DNA of 64,000 bases from Phycisphaera sp. Its GTDB lineage: Bacteria > Planctomycetota > Phycisphaerae > Phycisphaerales > SM1A02. Position numbers and translations under genes: made by a program. Below the pieces are notes generated by a model. It saw only the letters and a list, made by a program, of their open reading frames with translations. It searched no databases and was not told the DNA's origin. The DNA lies in NCBI GenBank assembly GCA_016124975.1, contig WGMP01000004.1, forward strand, positions 248,001-312,000, written 5' to 3'. Of this stretch, positions 51,395 through 60,800 are shown one piece after another (position 1 is the first letter of the stretch; the number at the start of each line of letters is the position of its first letter).

Positions 51395-51474
51395 GTCAAT
51401 CTGTCGATCAATCTCTCGGTCGGTCCTGCGGGCAGTCTCTCAGTCCGTGCTTCCGTCCGTGCTTCCGTCGTTCC
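51395..51474. repeat. Degenerate short tandem repeats between xseB and the prepilin peptidase gene
   Basis: Successive units beginning GTC or GAT of 11-13 nt (GTCAATCTGTC, GATCAATCTCTCG) are followed by two perfect 12-nt copies GTCCGTGCTTCC and a partial GTCGTTCC. The array fills most of the 119-bp gap and lies in the leader of the prepilin peptidase gene. Confidence 0.6.
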
Positions 51475-51478
51475 GACC

Positions 51479-51769
51479 TCACGGAGCGGATTGCTCGGCC
51501 TCGGAGAGCGAGAGCTGCCGCACCGTGACCTCCGCCTTGTCGAGAAGTGCCTTCACATGCCGCACGAGCTGCTCGCCCCGCCGATATGAGGCGAGGCTCT
51601 GCTCGAGACCGATCTCGCCCTCCTCCATCGACGCGACGAGCGTCTCGAGTTGAGCGACGGCCTCCTCGTAGCCGAGGCGCGCGATCTCTGGGTCGAGCTG
51701 GCCCAACTGGCCCCCCGCCGCGGCGTCCTCGCCCGAACCCGACTTCGAATCCTTCCTGCGTCCCGTCAT
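51479..51769 (-). CDS. xseB: Exodeoxyribonuclease VII small subunit
   Basis: XseB binds the large subunit XseA to form exonuclease VII, which degrades single-stranded DNA. The 96-residue product has the family phrase YEEAVAQLETLVASMEEGEI followed by GLEQSLASYRRGEQLVRH, with a low-complexity N-terminus of about 25 residues. Its ATG overlaps the xseA stop by four bases, matching the standard xseA-xseB coupling. Confidence 0.94.
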   Translation of the reverse strand: MTGRRKDSKSGSGEDAAAGGQLGQLDPEIARLGYEEAVAQLETLVASMEEGEIGLEQSLASYRRGEQLVRHVKALLDKAEVTVRQLSLSEAEQSAP

Positions 51770-53415
51770 GTCGTGCTTCCTTCCTGTGGACCTGCCCCGC
51801 GGTCGCGGCCCCGCGGGCCGCCTTTCCCCGCCTCTTCGTCACGGACGACCTTCGCAGCGAAGCGCCCGTCGGCGACCTCGACGCGCACCCTCGCACCCTC
51901 GGCTGCGCCCGCGACGCTTCGTACGAGCCTCCCCTCGGCGTCTGTCACGATCGCATACCCGCGAGAGAGCGCCGCCTCGGGCCCCGCCGAACGGAGTCGC
52001 TGCTCGAGATGGTCTAGGGAACGGCGCGCATCGCCAAGCCGCCGCGCGATCGCGCGCGCGAGCCGCTCCTCCGACTGCGTGAACATCGTCCGCGCGAGCC
52101 TTACCCGCACCTCGGGCGACTGCCGCGCCAGGCGCTGCGCCAGAAGCGCCACTTCGGCGCTTTCGGCCGCGATGCGGCGACGCAGCCGTTCCGACAGCGT
52201 TTGCTGGAGCCGCGCCACGCGCTCCCGTGCGCGGGCGAGGCGCAGTGCGGGCGCCGCGCGCAGAAGCGACCGCTCGAGCTCGGCCACGCGCTCCGATCGG
52301 GCCCGCAGCGACCAGCGCATCGCCTGACGGAGGTCGCGCGCGATGCGGTCGCTCCGCTCGAAGAGCGCCGCGCGGTCGGGCAGAAGAAGCATCGCGGCCT
52401 GCGTCGGCGTGCTCGCGCGCCTGTCGGCCACGAGCTCCACGACGCTTGTGTCGACCTCGTGGCCGATCGCGGCGACGAGCGGGATGGGGAGGGCAAGCGC
52501 CGCCTCGACGACCTCGCGCTCGTTGAAGGCCCAGAGGTCCTCGCGCGAGCCGCCGCCGCGCGTGAGGATCACAGCATCGAGCCCAAGCGCGTCGGGCCGC
52601 GCGAGGCGCGCCACCGCCCGCAGCGCGCGCGTGATCTCCGCGGTGGCGGCCTCGCCCTGGACGCGCACATCGATCACGACGAACTCGACCCCCGCGCGCC
52701 GCTCGATCGCCGTCTTGCGGACATCCTGAAGCGCGGCGCCCGTCGCGCTCGTGACGACCGCGACGCGGCGCGGATGCGCTGGCAAGGGCTTCTTGCGCTC
52801 GTCTGCGAACGCACCGCGCGCGCGGAACTCCTCGACGAGCGCGCGGAAACGCCGCTCGAGGTCGCCAAGCCCCTGCTCCTCGAGCCGCGTCGCATAGAAC
52901 TGCGTCCGCCCCTGCGGCGCGTAGTGTCCGATCTTCCCCGTCACGACGACGGCGTCGCCTTCCTTCGGGCTGAAGCCCACGCGCGCGGCGTCGCTCTGCC
53001 ACATCACGCACGAGAGGACGCTCGATGCATCCTTGATCGAGAAGTACCAGTGCCTTCGGACCGACAGGTTCGCGATCTCGCCGACGATGCGGTGGCTGCC
53101 CCTGAGTCCATCCTCAAGCGTGCGTGCGATCAGCTCGGAGAACGCGGAGACCGTGAACTCCCGCGGACGCGTCTCGCCACGCGTGGGTTCACGCGGCGGC
53201 TCGTGCGACGCGTCATGTGACGCCTGCTGTGGACACACGCGTGAAGACGCGTCTGAAGGCTCGCGTGAAGACGCGTCCGAAGCCTCGTGCGAAGACTCGC
53301 TCGGCGGCGCGGGCCTCCCCGGCTCCGCTCGCCGCGCCACGGGCGTCGGGTCGAACAGCCCGCGATCGAACTGATCGCCACGCGCGCGGGAAGGGTCGAA
53401 CGGTGGCCGTGGCAC
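51766..53415 (-). CDS. xseA: Exodeoxyribonuclease VII large subunit
   Basis: XseA is the catalytic subunit of exonuclease VII. The core starts with an OB fold (FTVSAFSELIARTLEDGLRG, VGEIANLSVRRHWYFSIKD) and contains RVAVVTSATGAALQDV, VIDVRVQGEAATAEI, DAVILTRGGGSREDLWAFNE and AIGHEVDTSVVELVADRRAS, followed by a long coiled-coil region. Upstream of the OB fold is an unusual ~85-residue Ser/Glu/Asp-rich extension with tandem repeats (EASDASSREPSDASSR). I placed the start at GTG 53415 (549 residues), because TACTAT lies eight bases further up and beyond that the chain is Arg-rich. The real start could be much closer to the OB fold. Confidence 0.88.
   Translation of the reverse strand: MPRPPFDPSRARGDQFDRGLFDPTPVARRAEPGRPAPPSESSHEASDASSREPSDASSRVCPQQASHDASHEPPREPTRGETRPREFTVSAFSELIARTLEDGLRGSHRIVGEIANLSVRRHWYFSIKDASSVLSCVMWQSDAARVGFSPKEGDAVVVTGKIGHYAPQGRTQFYATRLEEQGLGDLERRFRALVEEFRARGAFADERKKPLPAHPRRVAVVTSATGAALQDVRKTAIERRAGVEFVVIDVRVQGEAATAEITRALRAVARLARPDALGLDAVILTRGGGSREDLWAFNEREVVEAALALPIPLVAAIGHEVDTSVVELVADRRASTPTQAAMLLLPDRAALFERSDRIARDLRQAMRWSLRARSERVAELERSLLRAAPALRLARARERVARLQQTLSERLRRRIAAESAEVALLAQRLARQSPEVRVRLARTMFTQSEERLARAIARRLGDARRSLDHLEQRLRSAGPEAALSRGYAIVTDAEGRLVRSVAGAAEGARVRVEVADGRFAAKVVRDEEAGKGGPRGRDRGAGPQEGSTT
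53239..53290 (-). repeat. 24-bp tandem repeats in the 5' end of xseA
   Basis: GCGTGAAGACGCG plus TCTGAAGGCTC (53239-53262) is repeated with two changes at 53263-53286 and decays afterwards. Weaker related units lie at 53200-53238. The array encodes the Ser/Glu/Asp-rich extension, or, if xseA starts downstream, lies in its leader. Confidence 0.7.
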
Positions 53416-53492
53416 GGGGTCGTATAGTACGAACCGATCTCCCGCCCTGCCGCGCGAGGAACAGCCGCGCGCGCGACGAGGAAGCGAAGCCG

Positions 53493-55628
53493 ATGGACGA
53501 AAAGGGCAGACACAACGACCCGCCACAGGGCGAGATCCTCGCGCGCCCGCTCGAGCGTGCGCTTGGGCTCGCGCCCCCGCGCACCAAGGCCTTCGCGTCG
53601 CTTGGAATCCGCACCGTCGGCGAACTTCTCCGCCACTTCCCCTTCCGCGTCGAGCAGGAGGCGGGCGAGGATTCCATCGCGTCGCATGTGGCGATGCTCG
53701 AGGCCAAGCCCTCGGCAGAGCGGGCGGCGCACATCGCGGTGCGCGGCACGATCGCGGCGGTGCGTCCGTCGTTTGGACGCAAGCCGAGGCTCGAGGCGAC
53801 GCTCGACGACGGCACGGGCACGGCGCGTCTTGTCTTCTTCAACATGCCGTGGCTTCGCGGAAAGCTGCATCCGGGGAGGCAGGGAATCGTCGAGGGGAAG
53901 GCGAAGCTCGAGCGCGGCTACCTCGAGTTCGTGAACGCGAAGTGGACGGAGGTGGTCGAGGACCGCGCGCCCGCCGCGCGGAGCGAACGGCTGCGCGCGG
54001 TCTATCCCTCGACCGAGATGCTCCCCTCGCGCCTGATCGAGGACGCCGTCGCCAAGGTGCTCGTCGAGGCAAGCGCCGCCGTCCCAGAGACGCTCCTCGA
54101 CGGCTACAGGGCCGAGCGTGGCCTCATCGGAATCGGCGCGGCCTATCGCGGCATGCACGCCCCGAAGGACGACGCCGAGTTCGGCCGCGCCCGCACGCGG
54201 CTCGCCTACGACGAGCTCCTCGCGCTCCAGCTCGCGGTCGCCCTCAAGCGCCGCATGCGCGCGGTGCAGGGAGCGCCCGAACTTGCGATGGGCGCTGCGC
54301 TCGAGCGCGACATCCTGGCGCGCTTCCCGTTCGAGTTCACGCCAGACCAGCTTTCGACCTTTCGCGAGATCGCAAAGGACCTCGCCGAGTCGCGCCCCAT
54401 GAACCGCCTCCTTCAGGGCGATGTCGGCGCGGGCAAGACGGCGGTCGCGCTCGCATCGATGCTCGTCGCGGTGACGAACCGCCACCAGGCCGCGCTCATG
54501 GCGCCGACCGAGCTCCTCGCCGAGCAGCACTTCGCATCGATCTCGCGCTTCCTCGCGGGAACCTCCGTGCGGGTTGCGCTCCTCACGGGAAGCCTCGCCG
54601 CGAGCGAGCGCACGCGGATCCGCGACCTCATCGAGATGGGCGAGGTCGACATCGCGATCGGCACGCACGCGCTCCTGACGGGCGACGTGCGCTTCCAGGC
54701 GCTTGCGCTCGCGGTGGTCGACGAGCAACACAGGTTCGGCGTCGCGCAGCGTGCCGAGCTTCGCGGCAAGGCGCCTGCGGGCGAGACGCCGCACATGCTC
54801 GTGATGACGGCGACCCCAATCCCCCGCACGCTCTCGCTCACGGTCTACGGAGACCTCGATGTCTCGACGATCCGCCATCGGCCGAAGGACCGTGCGCCCG
54901 TCCACACGCGCGTCCTCCCAGAGTCGCGCGCGGCCGATGCGTATGCCTTCGTACGCGAGCGGATCGACCGCGGCGAGCAGGCGTTCATCGTCGTGCCTGC
55001 GGTCGAGGAGTCTGACCTCGGGCTCAAGGACGTGGCGGGCCATCTCGCGATGCTCTCGAAGGGGCCGCTCGCGGGGAAACGCCTCGCGGGCATGCACGGC
55101 CGCATGAAGGCCGACGAGCGCGACGCGATCATGGACCGCTTCCGCGCGGGCGAGATCGACGCGCTCGTGGCGACGGTCGTGATCGAGGTCGGCGTCGATG
55201 TCCCGAACGCGACGGTGATGGCGATCGAGCACGCCGACCGCTTCGGCCTCGCGCAGCTCCATCAGCTGCGCGGACGCGTCGGACGCGGCCCGAAGGGCGG
55301 CGTTTGCGTCCTCGTCGCAGACCCGATCACCGACGACGGCCGCGCGCGGCTCGAGGCGATCAAGTCGACCGACGACGGCTTCAGGATCAGCGAGCTTGAC
55401 CTTGCGATCCGCGGCCCGGGCGAACTCTTCGGGGCGCGGCAGAGCGGGCTTCCGCCGTTCAAGGTCGCCGATCTCGCGCGCGACCTCGGCCTCCTCGAGC
55501 GCGCGCGTCGCGACGCGACCGACTGGATCGCACGCAGCCCCCTTCTCGCCGCAGACGACGAACGGCTTATCCGCCGCGTCGTTCTCGAGACCTACGGAGA
55601 GGCGCTGGGCCTCGGGGATGTCGGGTGA
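53493..55628 (+). CDS. recG: ATP-dependent DNA helicase RecG
   Basis: RecG reverses stalled replication forks and branch-migrates recombination intermediates. The 711-residue protein has the N-terminal wedge/OB domain (GLAPPRTKAFASLGIRTVGELLRHFP, AAVRPSFGRKPRLEATLDDGTG), Walker A GDVGAGKT (309-316), the DEQH box in VVDEQHRFGVAQR, VMTATPIPRTLSLTVYGDLD, EVGVDVPNATVMAIEHADRFGLAQLHQLRGRVGRG (shown by VGVDVPNATVM and LRGRVGRG) and the TRG-like C-terminus. The start at ATG 53493 has GAGGAAG upstream. A TATAGT at 53424-53429 may be its promoter, in the divergent gap with xseA. Confidence 0.95.
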   Translation: MDEKGRHNDPPQGEILARPLERALGLAPPRTKAFASLGIRTVGELLRHFPFRVEQEAGEDSIASHVAMLEAKPSAERAAHIAVRGTIAAVRPSFGRKPRLEATLDDGTGTARLVFFNMPWLRGKLHPGRQGIVEGKAKLERGYLEFVNAKWTEVVEDRAPAARSERLRAVYPSTEMLPSRLIEDAVAKVLVEASAAVPETLLDGYRAERGLIGIGAAYRGMHAPKDDAEFGRARTRLAYDELLALQLAVALKRRMRAVQGAPELAMGAALERDILARFPFEFTPDQLSTFREIAKDLAESRPMNRLLQGDVGAGKTAVALASMLVAVTNRHQAALMAPTELLAEQHFASISRFLAGTSVRVALLTGSLAASERTRIRDLIEMGEVDIAIGTHALLTGDVRFQALALAVVDEQHRFGVAQRAELRGKAPAGETPHMLVMTATPIPRTLSLTVYGDLDVSTIRHRPKDRAPVHTRVLPESRAADAYAFVRERIDRGEQAFIVVPAVEESDLGLKDVAGHLAMLSKGPLAGKRLAGMHGRMKADERDAIMDRFRAGEIDALVATVVIEVGVDVPNATVMAIEHADRFGLAQLHQLRGRVGRGPKGGVCVLVADPITDDGRARLEAIKSTDDGFRISELDLAIRGPGELFGARQSGLPPFKVADLARDLGLLERARRDATDWIARSPLLAADDERLIRRVVLETYGEALGLGDVG

Positions 55629-55682
55629 GCGCGCGGCCGCCGCGATTCCCGCGGAAAGACGCGCCCGCCCGCGTCGCCGTGG

Positions 55683-55688
55683 TATCCT
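55683..55688 (+). promoter_or_regulatory. Putative -10 box (TATCCT) of the tRNA-Val gene
   Basis: TATCCT lies ten bases before the mature 5' end of the tRNA, the right distance for a short 5' leader. It is the same hexamer as upstream of the lipoprotein gene at 28444. Confidence 0.45.
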
Positions 55689-55698
55689 CCCGGGCCCG

Positions 55699-55771
55699 GG
55701 GCGCTTAGCTCAGTCGGTAGAGCACCGCCATTACACGGCGGGTGTCGCAGGTTCGAGTCCTGCAGCGCTCA
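55699..55771 (+). tRNA. tRNA-Val, anticodon TAC
   Basis: The 73-nt cloverleaf has acceptor GGGCGCT/AGCGCTC, D arm GCTC-AGTCGGTA-GAGC, anticodon stem CCGCC/GGCGG around loop ATTACAC (anticodon TAC), variable loop GTGTC, and T arm GCAGG-TTCGAGT-CCTGC with discriminator A. The CCA end is not encoded (TCC follows), so it must be added by CCA transferase. It lies between recG and the FlgI-like gene. Confidence 0.96.
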
Positions 55772-55790
55772 TCCCGTCACCACGGAATCC

Positions 55791-57716
55791 ATGCAGACGA
55801 GCCGAACCATCCTCTTCCACCGGCCCCGTTCGTCGGACGCACGCCGAGCCCCTCGCGCCTTCGCTGCGGCGCGCGCCGCCCTGTGCGTGGCGGCGTCGCT
55901 CTTCGTCGCGCTCGCGGCCGGATGCGGCGAGATCGTGGAGAAGGTCCCCGCCCGCCCGAAGCAGGACAGGCCGAACACCGCGAACTTCGCGCTCGAGGTC
56001 GACCCCATCATGCGCGGCACCGTGGCGAGCGAGACGGCCGTCGTCGGGCTGAACCCCGTCGTCGTGCGCGGCTACGGACTCGTCGTCGGCCTCCAGGACA
56101 CGGGCGGGCGTCTGATGCCCGCCGAAGTCCGCGCCTCGATGATGCAGGAACTCTCGCGTCGCGGGATCGGCAACCCGACCACGAGCCCCGAGGGCTGGAC
56201 GCCTGCGAAGCTGCTCGACAGCCCGAACACGGCCGTCGTCGTCGTCGAGGGCGTGATTCCCCCGGGCGCGACCAAGGGCACGAAGTTCGACCTCAGGGTG
56301 AGCGCGCTCCCTGGCTCCGATGTCACGAGCCTCGAGGGCGGCCGCCTCTACACCACGGACCTTCGCCCGGGTCCGCTGATGGTCGGCTCGCGCCAGGCGA
56401 AGATCATCGCCTCGGCCAAGGGAAACATCTTCATCAACCCGTTCGTCGAGCCCGGCGCCACGCGCGGGGACGCCGTGAACAGGCTCGTCGGCCGCATCCT
56501 CGACGGAGGCGAGACCACCGACGAGATCCCGCTCAAGCTGAAGCTCGCGACCTCGAGCCACACGCGCGCACGCACGATCCAGTCCGCGATCAACTCCGTC
56601 TTCCCGCGGGAGTCGCGCCAGTCGGCCGAGACGGCGCGCGGCGAGAACGCCGACTCGATCGCGCTGACGGTGCCGCCGTCCTACAGGGGTCGCAGCGAGG
56701 AGTTCATCCAGCTCGTGATGCATGTCCCGCTCGACATCACGGCCTCCGAGACCACGGCGCTCGCCGTGCGCCGCGCGCTTGTGGCGAACCCGGGCACGGC
56801 CGAGAGCGCGATGTGGCGGTTCCGCGCCATCGGAAGGCGCGCGCTCCCCGTCATCCAGGACCTCTACACCTACCCCGAAGAGGATCCGCGCATGGCGGCG
56901 CTCCGCGCAGGCGCCGCGCTTGACGATCCGCTTGTGGTCAGGCCGCTCCTCGACATGGCCGCGCGTGGCTCGACCGACAACCGTCTCGGTGCGATCGAGC
57001 TGCTCGGAGAGATGGGATTCAACCCCGACATCGATGTCGGCCTGCGGCCACTCCTCGCGGACAGCGACGTCGATGTGCGTCTCGCGACCTACGAGGCGCT
57101 CCTCACGCGCGGCGATCCGCTGATCACCCGCCTCAACGTCGACGGCAAGTTCGACCTCGCCATCGTTCCGAGCAACCAGCCGCTTGTCTATGTCGCCCAG
57201 AGCGGCCGCCCCACCATCGCAATCTTCGACGACGGTCTCTCGGTCGACCGCCCCCTGACGCTCGCGCTCTGGAGCAACCGCCTCCTGATGAAGGCCGATT
57301 CGGGCGACGACCAGCTGCAGGTCTTCTACCGGCCCTCGGCAGAGGTGAAACCCGAGATCCAGCTCACGAGTGCGCGTCTCGCAGAGTTCATTCCCTTCCT
57401 CGGGCACACCACCACCGTCGAGAAGCCCTTCCCGGGCCTCGGCCTCTCCTACGGCGAGACGATCGGCGCCATCCACCAGATCTGGCGCGCGGGCTACTTG
57501 AAGAGCGACTTCAAGGCTGAGCAGGACAGAATCCTCGCCGCGATCCTGCGCAACCAGCGCGAGGACGAGAAGGTGATCCGGCCCGAGTTCGAGGCGGAGC
57601 CCGAGCCCGCGGCGCCCGAGTTCCTCGGGGCCGGCAATGGCGGCGCCAGCGACCTCGCCTCCGTGCGGCCGCCGGTTGATCTTCCGCCGCCAGGAAGCGA
57701 TACTGTGCCCCGCTGA
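55791..57716 (+). CDS. FlgI (flagellar P-ring)-like lipoprotein with a HEAT-like C-terminal half
   Basis: The 641-residue protein has a signal ending in the lipobox FVALAAGC (Cys45). Residues about 75-340 follow the FlgI pattern: VVVRGYGLVVGLQDTGGRLM, NTAVVVVEGVIPPGATKGTK, FDLRVSALPGSDVTSLEGGR, LYTTDLRPG, NRLVGRILDGG. About 350-460 read as HEAT-like helical pairs (DPRMAALRAGAALDDPLVVR, DNRLGAIELLGEMGFNPDID, DVRLATYEALL). The rest is beta-rich with a Pro-rich end. True P-ring protein is a ~360-residue periplasmic protein without a lipid anchor, and no flagellar genes adjoin. I infer an outer-membrane-associated ring or scaffold rather than a flagellar part. It starts 19 bases after the tRNA. 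Confidence 0.75.
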   Translation: MQTSRTILFHRPRSSDARRAPRAFAAARAALCVAASLFVALAAGCGEIVEKVPARPKQDRPNTANFALEVDPIMRGTVASETAVVGLNPVVVRGYGLVVGLQDTGGRLMPAEVRASMMQELSRRGIGNPTTSPEGWTPAKLLDSPNTAVVVVEGVIPPGATKGTKFDLRVSALPGSDVTSLEGGRLYTTDLRPGPLMVGSRQAKIIASAKGNIFINPFVEPGATRGDAVNRLVGRILDGGETTDEIPLKLKLATSSHTRARTIQSAINSVFPRESRQSAETARGENADSIALTVPPSYRGRSEEFIQLVMHVPLDITASETTALAVRRALVANPGTAESAMWRFRAIGRRALPVIQDLYTYPEEDPRMAALRAGAALDDPLVVRPLLDMAARGSTDNRLGAIELLGEMGFNPDIDVGLRPLLADSDVDVRLATYEALLTRGDPLITRLNVDGKFDLAIVPSNQPLVYVAQSGRPTIAIFDDGLSVDRPLTLALWSNRLLMKADSGDDQLQVFYRPSAEVKPEIQLTSARLAEFIPFLGHTTTVEKPFPGLGLSYGETIGAIHQIWRAGYLKSDFKAEQDRILAAILRNQREDEKVIRPEFEAEPEPAAPEFLGAGNGGASDLASVRPPVDLPPPGSDTVPR

Positions 57717-57845
57717 GTCGGTCCTTCGGCGTTTCGCAACTGCGCGCGCAAAGGTACTGCCAGGGTCAGAAGGAGTTCGTCGCGCGACGGTTGGCGCGAC
57801 GGGATGCGGCGTTGCCGCGCCCCCACGACACGGAGGTCGAGTTCG

Positions 57846-60800
57846 ATGCGTCTTGCCAAATTGGTGCTGAGTGGCTTCAAGAGCTTCGCCGATCCGACGG
57901 AGTTCCGCTTTGACGCGCCCATCACGGGCATCGTCGGGCCGAACGGCTGCGGCAAGTCGAATGTCGTCGACGCGATCAAGTGGGTGCTCGGCGAGCGCAG
58001 CGCGAAGAGCCTGCGCGGCGGCGCCATGCTCGATGTGATCTTCGCGGGAAGCGCCGCCCGCAAGCCCGCAGGCATGGCGAGCGTCACGCTCTGCTTCGAC
58101 AATCCGCTCCTCGCCGTCGCGATCGAGCGCGGCGAGGACGAGACGCAGCTCCTTGACAACGAGACCGACCCCGAGACGGGAGAGCCGATCGAGCGGGTCG
58201 TCGACAGGCGCACCGTGCGCAACCGCCGCCTGCCGATCGACACGGACCTCGTCGAGGTCACGCGCAGACTCACCTCGGACGGCAAGAGCGACTACCTCAT
58301 CAACGGCCGCAAGGTCCGCCTCAAGGACATCCGCGACCTCTTCCTCGACACGGGCATCGGCAACGACGCCTATTCGATCATCGAGCAGGGCAAGGTCGAC
58401 GCGATGCTGCTCGCGAACCCGGTCGAGCGCCGCGCCATCCTCGAGGAAGCGGCGGGCGTCGCGAGATTCCGCGTGCGCAAGCTCGAGGCGACCCGCAAGC
58501 TCGAGAGCGCCGAGAAGAACCTCGTCACCACGCGCGAGCAGCTGGCGAACACCGAGCGGCGCCTTCGCATCGTGCGCGGGCAGGCCGACAAGGCGAAGCG
58601 CTTCCAGGAACTCGACGCGCGCAGGCGCTTCCTCCGCCGCGCGCTCTCGCTCGACCTCTTCCACGAGCTCGAGGAGCGGCTCCACGGGCTCACGAGCGAA
58701 CTGCAGGTCCTTGAGCAAGAGAAGGCAGCGCTCATCGCAGCGCTGTCGGCGGCGGAGGACGCGAAGCAGGATGCCGAGATCGCGCGCCACGCGGTGGAGA
58801 CGGAGCAGCACCGGCTCGAGCAGCGGCGCCTCGAGCTCTCGGGAACCGAGGCGCAGGCGAAGCAGCGTGCGGAGTTCGCGCAGCGCACGCTCGGCGAGGC
58901 ACAGGAGGCGCTCGCGGGCGAACGCGCGCAGATCGCGCTGCTCGCCGAAGAGAGCGCCACGCTTGCCGCAGAGGCCGCAAAGGCGGCCGACGACCTCGAG
59001 CGCGCAACCGCCGCGGCACGCGAGCTCGAGCAGGTGGCCACGAACGAGGGCGCGCGCAGGCAGAAGGCGCAGCAAGAGGCGTTCGAGGCCCAGCGCACCG
59101 CCGACCTCGTCGGCGAGCAGGCCGCGCGGCTCGACCGCGAGCGCGGCGCGCTCTCGCAACGGCTGGCGGCGATCGAGTCGCGGTCAAGGTCGCTCGGCGA
59201 AGAACTGCGTCGCCTTGCCGCGCGCATCGAGCCCTTCGCGCGCGAGCTTGATTCGCTCCGCGCCTCGCGTCTCACGCAGGTGGTTCGAGGGCTCGTCGCG
59301 AACGACGAGATCGTGCGCATCCAGCGCCAGCTCGACGATCGGACGCGCGCCGCCAGCTCGCTGAACGAGTCGCAGTCCGCGCTTGCTCGCGCGCTCGCCG
59401 CGGTTCGCGACGAGCGCACGGCCGTCGAGTCCCGCCGTCGCGTGCTCGACGAAATGGGCCGCGCGCACGAAGGTCTCGGCTCTGGCGTGCGCGCCGTGCT
59501 GTCCGACCGCGCGCGGTTCCCCGCCGTGGTTGGGGTTCTCGCGGACCTCGTCGACACCGATCGGGCCAACGCGGACGCGGTCGAGGCCGCGCTCGGCGAC
59601 CTCCTCGAGCTCGTCGTCCTCGACGACGCCACGCGACTCGCCCCCCACGCTGAGTCGGCGCTGTCGCTGCGCGTCCGCGTCGCCTTCGCCGCCGCAGCCC
59701 AGCCCGCGCCGATCGCTGCGCAGATCCCCGCAGTCGCGGGCGCGACGCCGCTTCTCGAGCTCGTGCGGCTCGATCCGCGGATTCGCGGCATCGCCGAGCG
59801 GCTCCTCGGAACGACCTTCATCGTCGACACGGTCGAGCGCGCCGTCGAGCTGTCGCGCGGTGCGCTCGCAGGCTGTCGCATCGCCACGCGATCGGGCGCG
59901 CTCGTCGACGAACGCGGCCGCGTGATCGCCAACGCCTCGGCCCGCGCCGACGCCGCCGCTGGCGGTTTCCTCGCCCGCCGCGCGGAGCTCGCCGAGCTGA
60001 ACGCGCGCGCAGCAGCGCTTGCAACCCAGATCGCGGGGCTTGAGCAGGAGTCGCTCCAGCTCGAGGTCGAGTCGAAGGCCGCGCAGGAGTCTGCGCGCAC
60101 CGCCAGCCAGCAGCTCGCCGAGGCGCGCCGAAGCGCGCTCGACGCCGTCCACCAGACCGAGCGCATCGAGCAGCTCATGCGGCAGATCGAGCGCCAGCGC
60201 GACTCGGCCGCGGGCGAAGAACGGCATCTTCTCGAGCGCCTGCGCGCGAGCGAGGAGGAGTCGCAGTCGGTCTCCGCGAAGCTCGACGGCATTGCGCGCG
60301 ATGTCGCCGACGCGATCGCGCGTCGCGATGCTGCGCGGGCCGCTCTTGAGGAGGCGAAGACCGTCGCGGCGGAGGCGGGCGACGCCGTGGCGGCTGCGCG
60401 CGTCCGTTCGGCCGAGGCGCAGGCAGCGCTCGACGCGGCACGCCGCGAGCAGCGCCATGTCGAGACGCGCGGCGGCGAGGTCGCGCGCCAGGAATCCGCG
60501 CTCAAGGAGAGCGTCGTCCGACGCGTCGCCGCAATCGAGCGCGCGGAGGCGATGCTCGAGGAGAGCCGCGCGGCGCTCGAGGAATCCTCTGCAGGGCTCG
60601 CGGCGCTTGCGGGCGAGTTCGCGGGCGTCTCCGAGCGGCTGCGCGAGGCCCAGGCGGCCGTCGAGGGATCGTCGCGCGAAGTCGAAGGCGCGCGGTCGAA
60701 CGCGTCCCGCGTCGAGCGGAACGCGCACGCGGTCGAGCTTTCGCGGCGCGAGCTCGAGGTTCGCCGCGAGAGCCTCGAGGAGCAGACGCTGTCCGAGATC

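Noticed and set aside
55791-57716. Reading the FlgI-like gene as evidence of a flagellar locus
   Set aside because: It has a lipobox and HEAT-like half, and no other flagellar gene is nearby.
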